Source: Bacillota bacterium (lineage in GTDB: Bacteria; Bacillota_A; Clostridia; Lachnospirales; Lachnospiraceae). From it: a stretch of DNA of 64,000 nucleotides. The stretch lies in the NCBI GenBank assembly GCA_023443625.1, contig JAEZTQ010000110.1, forward strand, positions 36,630 through 100,629, read 5' to 3'. The notes beneath the pieces are model-generated. The model searched no databases and had not been told where the DNA came from. It saw nothing but the letters and a program-made list of their open reading frames with translations. A program made the translations under genes and the position numbers. Below, in pieces: positions 45,722-53,854 of the stretch (position 1 is its first letter; each line of letters opens with the position of its first letter).

Positions 45722-46957
45722 TTATAAAGCAATGGGAATATACCAATATCCAAAATCTCCTTGTCGTAATTCTCTTTTTCGAATTGACTTAAACTTATCA
45801 AAGCCAAACATTCTTGCCATTAACTGCTCTTTATTATGGTAAATTCCAGGGATACCTAGTATGTATTGGTATCCTGTCACAGTCTTCATCTTAGCAAAAA
45901 TTAAATGATGGTAACAATAATAGCCATGCATTAGAAAGCTGTTATTACTATAGGGCCATAGATCTTTTGAAAAAGCTCCAATATCCCTAGGCTCTATTTT
46001 AACACAGAGGATTATTTCTTTATCCTCAAAAGGATAAATCCTCGGATAATGCTCAAAAAATTTATTGGCCATGGGATGCTCTGCCTCACTATTATTTATT
46101 GTTTCAAGACTTTCCTCTCTTAAATTACTCCTTATGTTTGCTCCTTCATCCATAACTCCTATAGCATCACTCTCAACTTTTACATTGTATAAGTCATCAC
46201 TCTCAACTTTTACATTGTATAAATCATCACTCTCAACAACTGTATTATTCTCTCTATTATTATAATTGTTTCCTGTATAACCAATCTCATCTCTCTCAAC
46301 TGTTATACTATTTGCTTCTACTTTATCATTCCCATCCTTAATCCTTAACTCTAAATCATGTACTGTACCATAAGCCTCATTACTTGGAATTGCGCCCTGG
46401 TACTGTAATCTTTCTATCATTTTAAATCCACCGGGCAGTTTATATCTTGGAGTATTTAATTCCTCTTCAAGGGTTCTTTCCGGTACATCCTGCACCATAC
46501 TAGTTGCTCGAAATATATAGGGATTATTCCCCTGAGTATTAGAAGAGGATGAATTCTTCTTTGGCCTCAAGGCTTCCATGACCTCTTCTGCTACTATGGG
46601 TTTACTATCCCAATCTGTTGCTACAAAAACATTGTCATTAAGAAAGAGCAATAATCCACCCATCTGTTCCAGATCAAAGCCTGATCCCATGATATTGTTT
46701 TCATTGGCAATGAGCTTACTATCCATAATTTGATTTTTTAATATGGTATCTCCCAGGTAGATTAGTTCAATGCCTTCTGCACCTCTCTGGATTAAATAAG
46801 TGGGAAAGATGCTGTCTAATTGTCCAAGAAGTTGTATATGGAGCGTTAATTTACATTGTCCACCCTTTGCCTCAACTCTTACAAATCCAACATTTTTTTT
46901 CTTAATTCCATTTTCATATTGATACATATAGGAAATCATTCTTTTATAATCAGCCAA
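45722..46957 (-). CDS. DUF6128-like protein with internal repeats
   Basis: 411 residues. The N terminus (RMISYMYQYENGIKKKNVGFVRVE, then CKLTLHIQLL) is the part I associate with DUF6128 of Lachnospiraceae. The middle is acidic and contains a recent tandem duplication giving KVESDDLYNV twice. The C-terminal part (HYPRIYPFEDKEIILCVKIE, NNSFLMHGYYCYHHLIFAK) is also conserved-looking. The function is unknown. There is no signal peptide. Confidence 0.65.
   Translation of the reverse strand: MADYKRMISYMYQYENGIKKKNVGFVRVEAKGGQCKLTLHIQLLGQLDSIFPTYLIQRGAEGIELIYLGDTILKNQIMDSKLIANENNIMGSGFDLEQMGGLLLFLNDNVFVATDWDSKPIVAEEVMEALRPKKNSSSSNTQGNNPYIFRATSMVQDVPERTLEEELNTPRYKLPGGFKMIERLQYQGAIPSNEAYGTVHDLELRIKDGNDKVEANSITVERDEIGYTGNNYNNRENNTVVESDDLYNVKVESDDLYNVKVESDAIGVMDEGANIRSNLREESLETINNSEAEHPMANKFFEHYPRIYPFEDKEIILCVKIEPRDIGAFSKDLWPYSNNSFLMHGYYCYHHLIFAKMKTVTGYQYILGIPGIYHNKEQLMARMFGFDKFKSIRKRELRQGDFGYWYIPIAL
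46165..46239. repeat. 2.5 copies of a 30-bp in-frame tandem repeat
   Basis: The unit CATCACTCTCAACTTTTACA plus 10 more bases occurs at 46165-46194, 46195-46224 and partly to 46239 with one difference. In the DUF6128-like protein it encodes the acidic repeat KVESDDLYNV. Confidence 0.85.
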
Positions 46958-47094
46958 AATATCAATCCCTCACCTTCCAATGTTAATCTGTGTTCATTTG
47001 TTTTCTGTTAAATATATTCAGGACGAGCCACCATTATTACATGTAAGGTCTGACTTATGATAAATGATTTACATAATTCTTTAACTCTACAATA

Positions 47095-47130
47095 AAAAGC
47101 CTCTGCTAAATAACTAAGACAGAGGCTTTT
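47095..47130 (-). terminator. terminator downstream of rsmA
   Basis: AAAAGCCTCTG pairs with CAGAGGCTTTT around a 14-base loop, leaving A- and T-rich tails on both sides. Confidence 0.85.
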
Positions 47131-47161
47131 GGTATATCTCTCATTGATAAACATTTAATTC

Positions 47162-48022
47162 TTATCTAGTAAGAGTATTGGATAATAGCGCAAACTGCTG
47201 GAGTGTTAAAGCTTCTCCTCTAATATTATCTATAAGACCAATACTTTCTAAGGCTTTTTGTATCTCTTCTTTCGTAAAAGAGAGCTCAGGTGAATTATTC
47301 AGTCCATTAACCAGGGTTTTACGTCTCTGATTAAAGGAAGCCCTAATCAACTTAAATAATAGTTTTTCATCCTTAACAGGAATCGGCGCTTCTTTATGCA
47401 GGGTTAAGTTAATTACTGCAGAGCCTACATTAGGACGGGGCATAAAACAATTTGGTGGAACATTGGCAGCAATATAGGGCTTAGCATAATACTGGACTGC
47501 CAGGGATAGGGCACCATAATCCTTTCCTCCGGGGGTAGCCTGCATACGATCTGCAACTTCCTTCTGAACCATTACCGTCACATTAATTAAAGGGAGATGA
47601 CGCTCAAATAAATCCATGATAATAGGGGTTGTAATGTAGTAGGGAAGGTTAGCCACCACTTTAATTGGCCTATTATTATTTCTTTCCTTTACCAGGGTAT
47701 TCAAATCCAGCTTAAGAATATCCTGATTAATTACTGTAACATTATCATAAGCAGATAAGGTATCCTCTAGTATGGGAATTAACATCTTATCTATCTCTAC
47801 CGCCACAACTTCTCTGGCATTTTCACAAAGATACTGGGTTAAGGTACCGATACCCGGTCCAATCTCTAGAACAAAATCATCTTTTGTGATATCTGCTGCA
47901 TGTATTATTTTATTTAAAACATGAGTATCTATCAAAAAATTCTGTCCAAATTTCTTTTGAAATACGAACTTATACTTATTTAACACTTCAATTGTATTTT
48001 TGGGATTTCCCAACTCAGCCAT
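47162..48022 (-). CDS. rsmA: 16S rRNA (A1518/A1519) dimethyltransferase
   Basis: 286 residues. SAM-binding motif I is EIGPGIGTLT, and the catalytic NLPYYITTPI is present, along with QKEVADRMQATPG and QRRKTLVNGL. RsmA (KsgA) dimethylates two adenines near the 3' end of 16S rRNA during small-subunit assembly. FGQNFLID at the N terminus is typical. It follows tatD by 67 bp on the same strand, a common Firmicutes pair. Confidence 0.95.
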   Translation of the reverse strand: MAELGNPKNTIEVLNKYKFVFQKKFGQNFLIDTHVLNKIIHAADITKDDFVLEIGPGIGTLTQYLCENAREVVAVEIDKMLIPILEDTLSAYDNVTVINQDILKLDLNTLVKERNNNRPIKVVANLPYYITTPIIMDLFERHLPLINVTVMVQKEVADRMQATPGGKDYGALSLAVQYYAKPYIAANVPPNCFMPRPNVGSAVINLTLHKEAPIPVKDEKLLFKLIRASFNQRRKTLVNGLNNSPELSFTKEEIQKALESIGLIDNIRGEALTLQQFALLSNTLTR

Positions 48023-48089
48023 GTTTATCCTCTCTCTATTATTAATTTCAATGTTTTATCAACATTTCTTAAGATTTATCAACAATTAA

Positions 48090-48857
48090 TCATGATATCC
48101 CGTAGAATTTCTTTGCATTCTCATTCGTTACCCTAACCACAGTATCGTAATCTATATTTTTAATACGGGCGATTTCTTTCACTACATAGGTTAAATTCAA
48201 AGAAGTATTACGCTTTCCTCTATTGGGAACAGGAGCTAGATAGGGACTATCCGTCTCCAAAACCAACTGCTCTAAGGGGGCAAATTCTACAACTTCTTTT
48301 AGCTTCTTCCCATTAGTAAAGGTTACCACACCGCCAATTCCAAGGTAAAAGCCCATATTTAAATATTGTCTGGCCTGCTCTACCCCATAACCAAAGCAAT
48401 GAATGATAGCGCCAATGGTATCTGCCTTGGCCTCCTTCATCATTCCATAAGTATCATTGGCTGCATCTCTGGAATGGATAACCATAGGTAGCTTTAATTC
48501 CCTAGCAAGCTCCATCTGACGGACAAACCAATGCTTTTGTATCTCTCTGTCTGGCGTATCCCAGTAATAATCCAGCCCAATTTCACCAATGGCAACATTC
48601 TTGGGGTGTCTCGCCTTCTCCTTAAGCCATTCATAGCTCTCTTTGGTAAGCTCCCCTGTATCACTGGGGTGTATTCCTACTGTTCCATAGACAAAAGGGT
48701 ATGCATCAGCAAGAGCCAACACCTTATCTACGGATTCTATAGTTGAGCCAATGTTCACAACGTACTCTACCCCGTTACTTTCTAGACTACTTAAAAGTTT
48801 CTCCCTGTCTATATCAAATGCTTCATCATCATAGTGTGCATGTGTTTCAAAAATCAT
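48090..48857 (-). CDS. tatD: TatD-family metal-dependent hydrolase
   Basis: 255 residues. Metal-site motifs are HAHYDDEAFD at the N terminus, GEIGLDYYWD, HSRDAANDT, and ETDSPYLAPVP. TatD proteins act as 3'-5' DNases in DNA quality control. An ATG at 48905 is in frame, but ATG 48857 follows AAGAGGAAG and begins directly with the conserved MIFETHAHYDD. It forms an operon-like pair with rsmA. Confidence 0.9.
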   Translation of the reverse strand: MIFETHAHYDDEAFDIDREKLLSSLESNGVEYVVNIGSTIESVDKVLALADAYPFVYGTVGIHPSDTGELTKESYEWLKEKARHPKNVAIGEIGLDYYWDTPDREIQKHWFVRQMELARELKLPMVIHSRDAANDTYGMMKEAKADTIGAIIHCFGYGVEQARQYLNMGFYLGIGGVVTFTNGKKLKEVVEFAPLEQLVLETDSPYLAPVPNRGKRNTSLNLTYVVKEIARIKNIDYDTVVRVTNENAKKFYGIS

Positions 48858-48963
48858 ATTCTTCCTCTTATTGTTCCTTTTCATGTTCAGAATTAATCTC
48901 ATCAAAATATATGGTAACCATTATACACCAGCTTACTCTCTAATTCAACAAGGCATGAAAAAC

Positions 48964-48996
48964 CGTTTATGCATTGTTTATGCATCGTTTACGCAT
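48964..48996. repeat. three tandem 11-bp repeats
   Basis: CGTTTATGCAT, TGTTTATGCAT and CGTTTACGCAT stand directly one after another. The 11-bp period equals about one helical turn, so a regulator could bind one face. It lies about 107 bp upstream of the tatD start, between two divergent genes. Confidence 0.75.
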
Positions 48997-49182
48997 GGTA
49001 CTTATTGGTTTTAAGCTTCCCTACGGATAAGACCTTCTATTAATCAAATATATGTAAAATTCTTTGGTCTTTCAAATTAGAAATTTATGTAATATAATAA
49101 AACTATTGTACAGGGTATTTCAGTTAATATACTACTATGTTTTATTATGTAATCATACGTAATAAGGAGGCTAGGAGATATT

Positions 49183-49764
49183 ATGATTATTCTTATAGGA
49201 GGTGCTAGCTGTTGCGGAAAGACCACAATGGCACAAAGACTATTAGAAAGATATCATATGAACTATTTATCCATCGATCATCTAAAGATGGGTTTAATTC
49301 GGGGAAGTAAGTATTGTGACTTTACCGCCAGTGATTCTGATGATTCCCTTACGGATAAACTATGGCCCATAATCAAAGGCATCATTATGACTAATATTGA
49401 GAATGACCAAAATCTTATTATAGAGGGTTGTTATATCCCTACCGATAATATCTGCAGCTTTAATCCAGAATATCAAGAGCATATCATAGCCTTCTTTCTG
49501 GGATTTAACGAACAATATATCCTAGAGAATTTACAATCAGGGATTATTGATCACCGTAGTGAAACAGAATATAAAGATATTGATTATATGCAGAATAACA
49601 TTTATTTTCTCAAAACAAACAAGCTCCAAAAGGAACGCTGTAAACTAAATAACGTAATGTTTTTCGAAATTGCTACAGATTATACGAAGGATATTCAAAA
49701 AGTCTATGACTGGGTAGATATCCAGGTGCAAAAGAAGAAACTATTAAGGTTTAATAAATGCTAA
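49183..49764 (+). CDS. P-loop small-molecule kinase (AAA_33-like)
   Basis: 193 residues. Walker A is GGASCCGKTT (6-15), and the substrate side has LSIDHLKMGLIRG and NLIIEGCYIP. This resembles the 2-phosphoglycerate kinase or Zeta-toxin-like branch of P-loop kinases; I cannot tell the substrate. TAAGGAGG precedes ATG 49183. A decayed copy of its last exon-length segment is found 200 bp downstream at 49955-50087. Confidence 0.7.
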   Translation: MIILIGGASCCGKTTMAQRLLERYHMNYLSIDHLKMGLIRGSKYCDFTASDSDDSLTDKLWPIIKGIIMTNIENDQNLIIEGCYIPTDNICSFNPEYQEHIIAFFLGFNEQYILENLQSGIIDHRSETEYKDIDYMQNNIYFLKTNKLQKERCKLNNVMFFEIATDYTKDIQKVYDWVDIQVQKKKLLRFNKC

Positions 49765-49798
49765 TTTAAAAGTCAAGGGAGCAATTAAATGAAGAAAA

Positions 49799-49924
49799 AT
49801 GGAAAAGATATCTCTAGACCTTCCTGAAAGCTATGTAATTAGGTCCTTCGAATGGGATAATGATAATTTGCGTATTACATATTACGAAAAAGATAATGAT
49901 GAATTCAAGGCACTTATATATTAA
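49799..49924 (+). CDS. possible 41-aa protein between kinase gene and its remnant
   Basis: ATG 49799 opens MEKISLDLPESYVIRSFEWD, ending at TAA 49924. GGGAG lies about 18 bp upstream, somewhat far. It could be a tiny gene or part of the decayed paralogous segment. No family is recognised. Confidence 0.3.
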   Translation: MEKISLDLPESYVIRSFEWDNDNLRITYYEKDNDEFKALIY

Positions 49925-49954
49925 GTATCCAATGTCTTCAACATAAGGTAACAT

Positions 49955-50087
49955 TTAAACAGAAGGAGCATTGCGGCTAGATAATGTTGCGTTTTTTGAA
50001 ATTGGCGCAGATTATATTAAGGATATGCAAAAAGTTTATGATTGGGTACATACCCAGGTGCAGAAGAAGTTATTTTTAAGGTTAATT
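49955..50087 (+). pseudogene. remnant of a second copy of the P-loop kinase
   Basis: The encoded NVAFFEIGADYIKDMQKVYD aligns with the end of the intact kinase (NVMFFEIATDYTKDIQKVYD), and WVHTQVQKK continues the match. Upstream, QKEHC matches QKERC but in another frame, so one frameshift lies near 49976. The rest of the gene is gone, leaving about 45 codons. Confidence 0.7.
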
Positions 50088-50180
50088 ATGTTTTATCACT
50101 AACACTTTCATCCTTATCCTTAAGCATGTCTTCAATATTTGACAACTTTTGTTTTATCTCTCTGATAGAACTGTTTATTC
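50086..50180 (-). pseudogene. short C-terminal coiled-coil remnant
   Basis: The reverse strand reads SSIREIKQKLSNIEDMLKDK and then ESVSDKT before TAA at 50086. A TGA stands just upstream in frame. It could be the end of an older gene that was truncated next to the glmS site. Little else can be said. Confidence 0.25.
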
Positions 50181-50302
50181 AAAGCACCAAATGATAATTT
50201 ACATTGAGTGATACGTAAAACGAAAAATGAAAATAGCAAACTCCCTGAAAACTTTTTTCTCAAACTTTCTGAGAACATTTCTCAAACTACTTGAGAACTC
50301 AC

Positions 50303-50307
50303 ACTTT
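50303..50307. other. target-site duplication, left copy (ACTTT)
   Basis: The five bases ACTTT directly before the left terminus TGT match the five directly after the right terminus (59567-59571). Tn7-family transposons make 5-bp duplications. Confidence 0.9.
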
Positions 50308-50464
50308 TGTACAGTAATAATAAAGTTGTGAACTACCAACTTAATATAATCACTTAAATAAGTCCATGATAAATTATAATTCACAAAATAGATATGAACT
50401 CCATAATTGTTCTCATCCATTTTAAAATTCATATAGCAAAAAACAAATAAAAAAGTTATGAACT
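50308..50464. repeat. left end of the Tn7-like element with three TnsB-type sites
   Basis: Core sites are GTTGTGAACT at 50325-50334, GATATGAACT at 50391-50400 and GTTATGAACT at 50455-50464, about 65 bp apart. Three spaced sites in about 150 bp are the Tn7 left-end pattern. The last site overlaps the stop codon of the receiver-HEPN gene, so cargo extends to the very edge of the end sequence. Confidence 0.85.
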
Positions 50465-51505
50465 ACCCACTTCATTTGTGACGGCAGCCAAGCCAGATGC
50501 ACTAATTGCTTCAAAATACTTTTGAATCTTTATTAGATTTTCATTGTGATAATTTAAATTTTTTCTTAATGTTACGTAGCACTCTTCATTTAGGCATAAA
50601 GTAGTTCCATTTTTATTTATGCTTTCTAACATTAGCTCGCCTTTAGGTCCTACTTTTTCCTGTACATGTGCAAGTGTATTTCTAACAGTTATAATTTCAG
50701 AATCAAATTTCTTTAATTTATTTTTTATGTCTTCAATTTTTATTTTTTCTTCAAGTAAAATTACTTTTAGTTCACTACTAATAGTTTTATTGATATTTTT
50801 ATTTATTTCCGCTAAATGAGCTTTTAGTATCCCTTGTAAAGCACTATATAAATCGTATACTGTCAGAACATCATCTTTTATTAGTGTATGTACACTTTGT
50901 TCCTTAATATTTTTAGCTAAATCCAGATTACGTTGGCTACTATTAATTTTTTTATCACATATGTTATTAAACGCTTCGTTTCTAATATCTGTTAATCCAC
51001 TGCTTAAAGAAATTTCAAAATAATTATCAACAATTTCTTCTAGTTTAGCCTCTAGGTCTATTGATTCAGCAATTACTAAACCTCTCATGTTATTAACATC
51101 TTGAACTTTTTTAATGGTTAAGTTTATTACATTTTTTATTTTTAGAGGTAATTCTCTTATACCCACTGAAAAAGAAATTCTTTCAATCATCTGCCCGTTA
51201 TTCGTAATAATATCACGAATATGCTTAGGAGTGGCGGAATACAATAAAACCTCTGTAAAAATGCTATTATCTCTTATCTTTTTTATTAATTTGTCACCAG
51301 TTTCATTCACCCCTAGATTCAAATCCGAAATTACTAAATCATATTCATTCACAGGTAACTCATCTAATTTCTCACCGTTAACAAAATGATTAATCATAGG
51401 TATAAACCCCAATTCTTGCAGGTATTGTCGGATAGACTTCCCAATTTCATCGTTAACGATATCTGGATCATCTTCAAACCAAAGAATATTATATTTAAGT
51501 TTCAT
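50456..51505 (-). CDS. atypical receiver domain fused to HEPN-like RNase domain (candidate effector)
   Basis: 349 residues. The N-terminal about 115 residues look like a receiver: acidic residues E11-D13 (ILWFEDDPD), phosphoacceptor Asp61 (YDLVISDLNLG) and Ser90 in LLYSATP; the usual KP lysine is not clear. The C-terminal about 230 residues are helical and carry VRNTLAH, with Arg275 and His280, the R-x4-H motif of HEPN ribonucleases. There is no DNA-binding domain. Its ATG overlaps the stop of the GHKL gene by 4 bp, so both are translated together. I infer an RNase effector switched by phosphorylation or docking, as in abortive-infection systems. Other HEPN roles, including non-catalytic ones, remain possible. 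Confidence 0.7.
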   Translation of the reverse strand: MKLKYNILWFEDDPDIVNDEIGKSIRQYLQELGFIPMINHFVNGEKLDELPVNEYDLVISDLNLGVNETGDKLIKKIRDNSIFTEVLLYSATPKHIRDIITNNGQMIERISFSVGIRELPLKIKNVINLTIKKVQDVNNMRGLVIAESIDLEAKLEEIVDNYFEISLSSGLTDIRNEAFNNICDKKINSSQRNLDLAKNIKEQSVHTLIKDDVLTVYDLYSALQGILKAHLAEINKNINKTISSELKVILLEEKIKIEDIKNKLKKFDSEIITVRNTLAHVQEKVGPKGELMLESINKNGTTLCLNEECYVTLRKNLNYHNENLIKIQKYFEAISASGLAAVTNEVGSS

Positions 51506-53823
51506 CTATTCACCTCTATTGTAAATTCTACACCTTTATCCAATTTGTTATTTACAGTGATTTTACCTTTCATTTTATTAACTATTATATCTCTTACATG
51601 ATAAAGGCCTATCCCAGAGCCATCTGTTGTAGTAAACCCAAATTCATATATTTTATTTAATGCATCATCATTAATACCTATCCCATCGTCAGCAATATTA
51701 AAACTAATAGTATTGTCATTATTCTTAACCCACGTAAGAATTACATTTTTGGATTGAGCTTTAAAACTATTACTTAACAGATTATCCAGTACAAATATGA
51801 TCTCCAAAGGTCTAAAACGCATCACAAACGCTTCATTGAAAGGCTTAATTTCGATATTCAATAATTGCTTATTAATTTTTAGGTGATCATATTCTTTGTA
51901 TACATTTTCTATATACTGGTTTACAAACTGAACTATATCATCCTCAATTATCTCGGCAGCCATATTAAAATTTGCTTTTGTAATAAATTTAGCAACACTT
52001 GCTATTTTTTGATTCTCGTAACTTATTTTCTTTATATGATTAATCAGTTGATCTTTTGATGCATCTTTATTAACTAGTTCTATAAGGCTATCTATATGAA
52101 TATTTATCTTTTCCGAAGAACGATCAATATGATGCTGCAATGCCAAAATATCTTTTATGTCACTTGTGGTTATTGTTTTTAAAAATATATTTTGCTTTAC
52201 AGTTGATTCCAAATCGTCCTTTACAATTTTTAATTCTATACTGTTTTTATCATTTTCAACTTCAAGCTCCTTTTTAGCAGTTAAAAGTTGATTAAATTGC
52301 TTTTTTGTTTGTTCGATGTCCTTTATTAATGCAGGGTCATTAATCTTGACAGCACTTCTAGATAAGTTTTTTAGAATCGCTAATGTACTTTTTTCTTGCT
52401 TTTCATTCATAATATCAAGAAAATTATTATCATAATCAACTATAATTAAGTCCGAAGCCCTTGTTAAACCCTTAATAATGGCAAGAATCTCTTCTTTTAT
52501 ATCCTTTGCTTCAACAACTTTATTCCCATCCTCAGGATTCGGTTCTCCCCACTTAATTAACCCAATATATTTTTCTAGCCTTTTGATTGCTTTATCATAG
52601 AAAAATGTTGATAATTCATAATAACTGGTGTTTTTTATAAAGCCACCATCTCTACTTGTAGTTTCCTTTAAATTGTTTTCGTTTCCAATGATTTCTATTC
52701 TACCAATAAGATCTCTTGTTCCCAAAAATCTATTATAACCCTGATTCTTTCTCGTATTTAAATCAAAAATATCTGTATCTACCTCACCATAAGGATATAC
52801 TCTAAATCCATTTTTGTATACGAATATAGATCCATATTGAACAGGCGGAACTCCCATAACCAAACTAAAATTATACTTTGATGCTTGATTCAGCTGAAAT
52901 AAATGTATCTTAATATCTGATATGGAGTTATACGGGTTCTTTTCAGTAATCTTATATATTAAAGATCCCCTATCTTTTAGTGTAGTAGTAATGGTTTTCC
53001 CTTCTGAAGATATTTCACTTACAATCTGTGTTGTCTTAATATCAAGTGTCTCAAAAATAGTATTTTTAATATAGCCGTTGACTTTATCTCGATCCAACTT
53101 CAAAAGTGAATCTTTTGTTTTTTCTTCATCAACAATTATTTCTATTTTAAAATCATCGCCATGATCTATAGGATTGATCAATTTTTCAAGCGAGTGCTTT
53201 AACTTAAATAATTTTTCTCTATCCCATATATCTCTCAATTCTGTTATTTCTAATATCGTACCATGATCCATTTTGTATTGATTATTATTTATCACCTTAT
53301 GCCTAACTGATACATTTATAAATTCATCTTTCGCATCTTTCTCAAAATCTTTCCAATCAACTTCCAAAACTTCGGTTTTACTATCCAATTCATCTTTTTT
53401 CGTAATTAATATTAATTTCTCACCTAATCGATCACATGAAAATCTACCGACCCCTTTAGCTCCTGCATAAACTCGCTTAGATATTTTATTCCTATAGTCT
53501 TCTTGTGTATCAACATTGTCAGTTGCATTGTTTATGGGATCCTCTATATCCTCAGTTCCTTCACTTTTAGCAGAATATGCCACAAAAAGCCATTTTTGAA
53601 CCAGATCTATGTTGTTCATTCCTTTGCCATCATCACTTATAATAATTTTAGATAAGTTTGAATCATAAATATTTTCAAATTTTATTGTTACTTTTTTTGC
53701 CTTTGCATCAAAAGAATTCTTAACAAGTTCAAAAATAGCTATGTACTGATTAGTAATTAAATCCTTACCAATAAGGTTTTTAAGCGCTGAGCTTATTCTA
53801 AATTTCAAAAGATCTTCTGGCAT
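51502..53823 (-). CDS. sensor protein with two GHKL ATPase modules (MORC/MutL-like plus histidine-kinase-like)
   Basis: 773 residues, no membrane segment. The N-terminal module has E32-LVKNSFDA (N box), D64-DGKGM and G121-AKGVGRFS, the pattern of MutL/Hsp90/MORC ATPases rather than histidine kinases. A middle region follows (about 190-440), then a coiled coil (about 470-560). ALQHHIDRSSEK (H564/H565) may be an acceptor His. The end is a histidine-kinase-type ATPase: N box about 674-689 (DNLLSNSFKA), DDGIGI 712-717, GSGIGLYHV 735-743. It lies between the methyltransferase (31 bp) and the receiver gene (4-bp overlap). Known: MORC/MutL-like ATPases occur in restriction-modification islands. Inferred: it senses DNA state and signals to the receiver protein. 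Confidence 0.78.
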   Translation of the reverse strand: MPEDLLKFRISSALKNLIGKDLITNQYIAIFELVKNSFDAKAKKVTIKFENIYDSNLSKIIISDDGKGMNNIDLVQKWLFVAYSAKSEGTEDIEDPINNATDNVDTQEDYRNKISKRVYAGAKGVGRFSCDRLGEKLILITKKDELDSKTEVLEVDWKDFEKDAKDEFINVSVRHKVINNNQYKMDHGTILEITELRDIWDREKLFKLKHSLEKLINPIDHGDDFKIEIIVDEEKTKDSLLKLDRDKVNGYIKNTIFETLDIKTTQIVSEISSEGKTITTTLKDRGSLIYKITEKNPYNSISDIKIHLFQLNQASKYNFSLVMGVPPVQYGSIFVYKNGFRVYPYGEVDTDIFDLNTRKNQGYNRFLGTRDLIGRIEIIGNENNLKETTSRDGGFIKNTSYYELSTFFYDKAIKRLEKYIGLIKWGEPNPEDGNKVVEAKDIKEEILAIIKGLTRASDLIIVDYDNNFLDIMNEKQEKSTLAILKNLSRSAVKINDPALIKDIEQTKKQFNQLLTAKKELEVENDKNSIELKIVKDDLESTVKQNIFLKTITTSDIKDILALQHHIDRSSEKINIHIDSLIELVNKDASKDQLINHIKKISYENQKIASVAKFITKANFNMAAEIIEDDIVQFVNQYIENVYKEYDHLKINKQLLNIEIKPFNEAFVMRFRPLEIIFVLDNLLSNSFKAQSKNVILTWVKNNDNTISFNIADDGIGINDDALNKIYEFGFTTTDGSGIGLYHVRDIIVNKMKGKITVNNKLDKGVEFTIEVNR

Positions 53824-53854
53824 AGATTCCTCCCCCTTTTCATCTATAGTACAA

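Noticed and set aside
50199..50432. 77-codon reverse reading frame at the left end
   Set aside because: It crosses the element boundary at 50308 and runs through the end-repeat sites; composition does not look protein-like.
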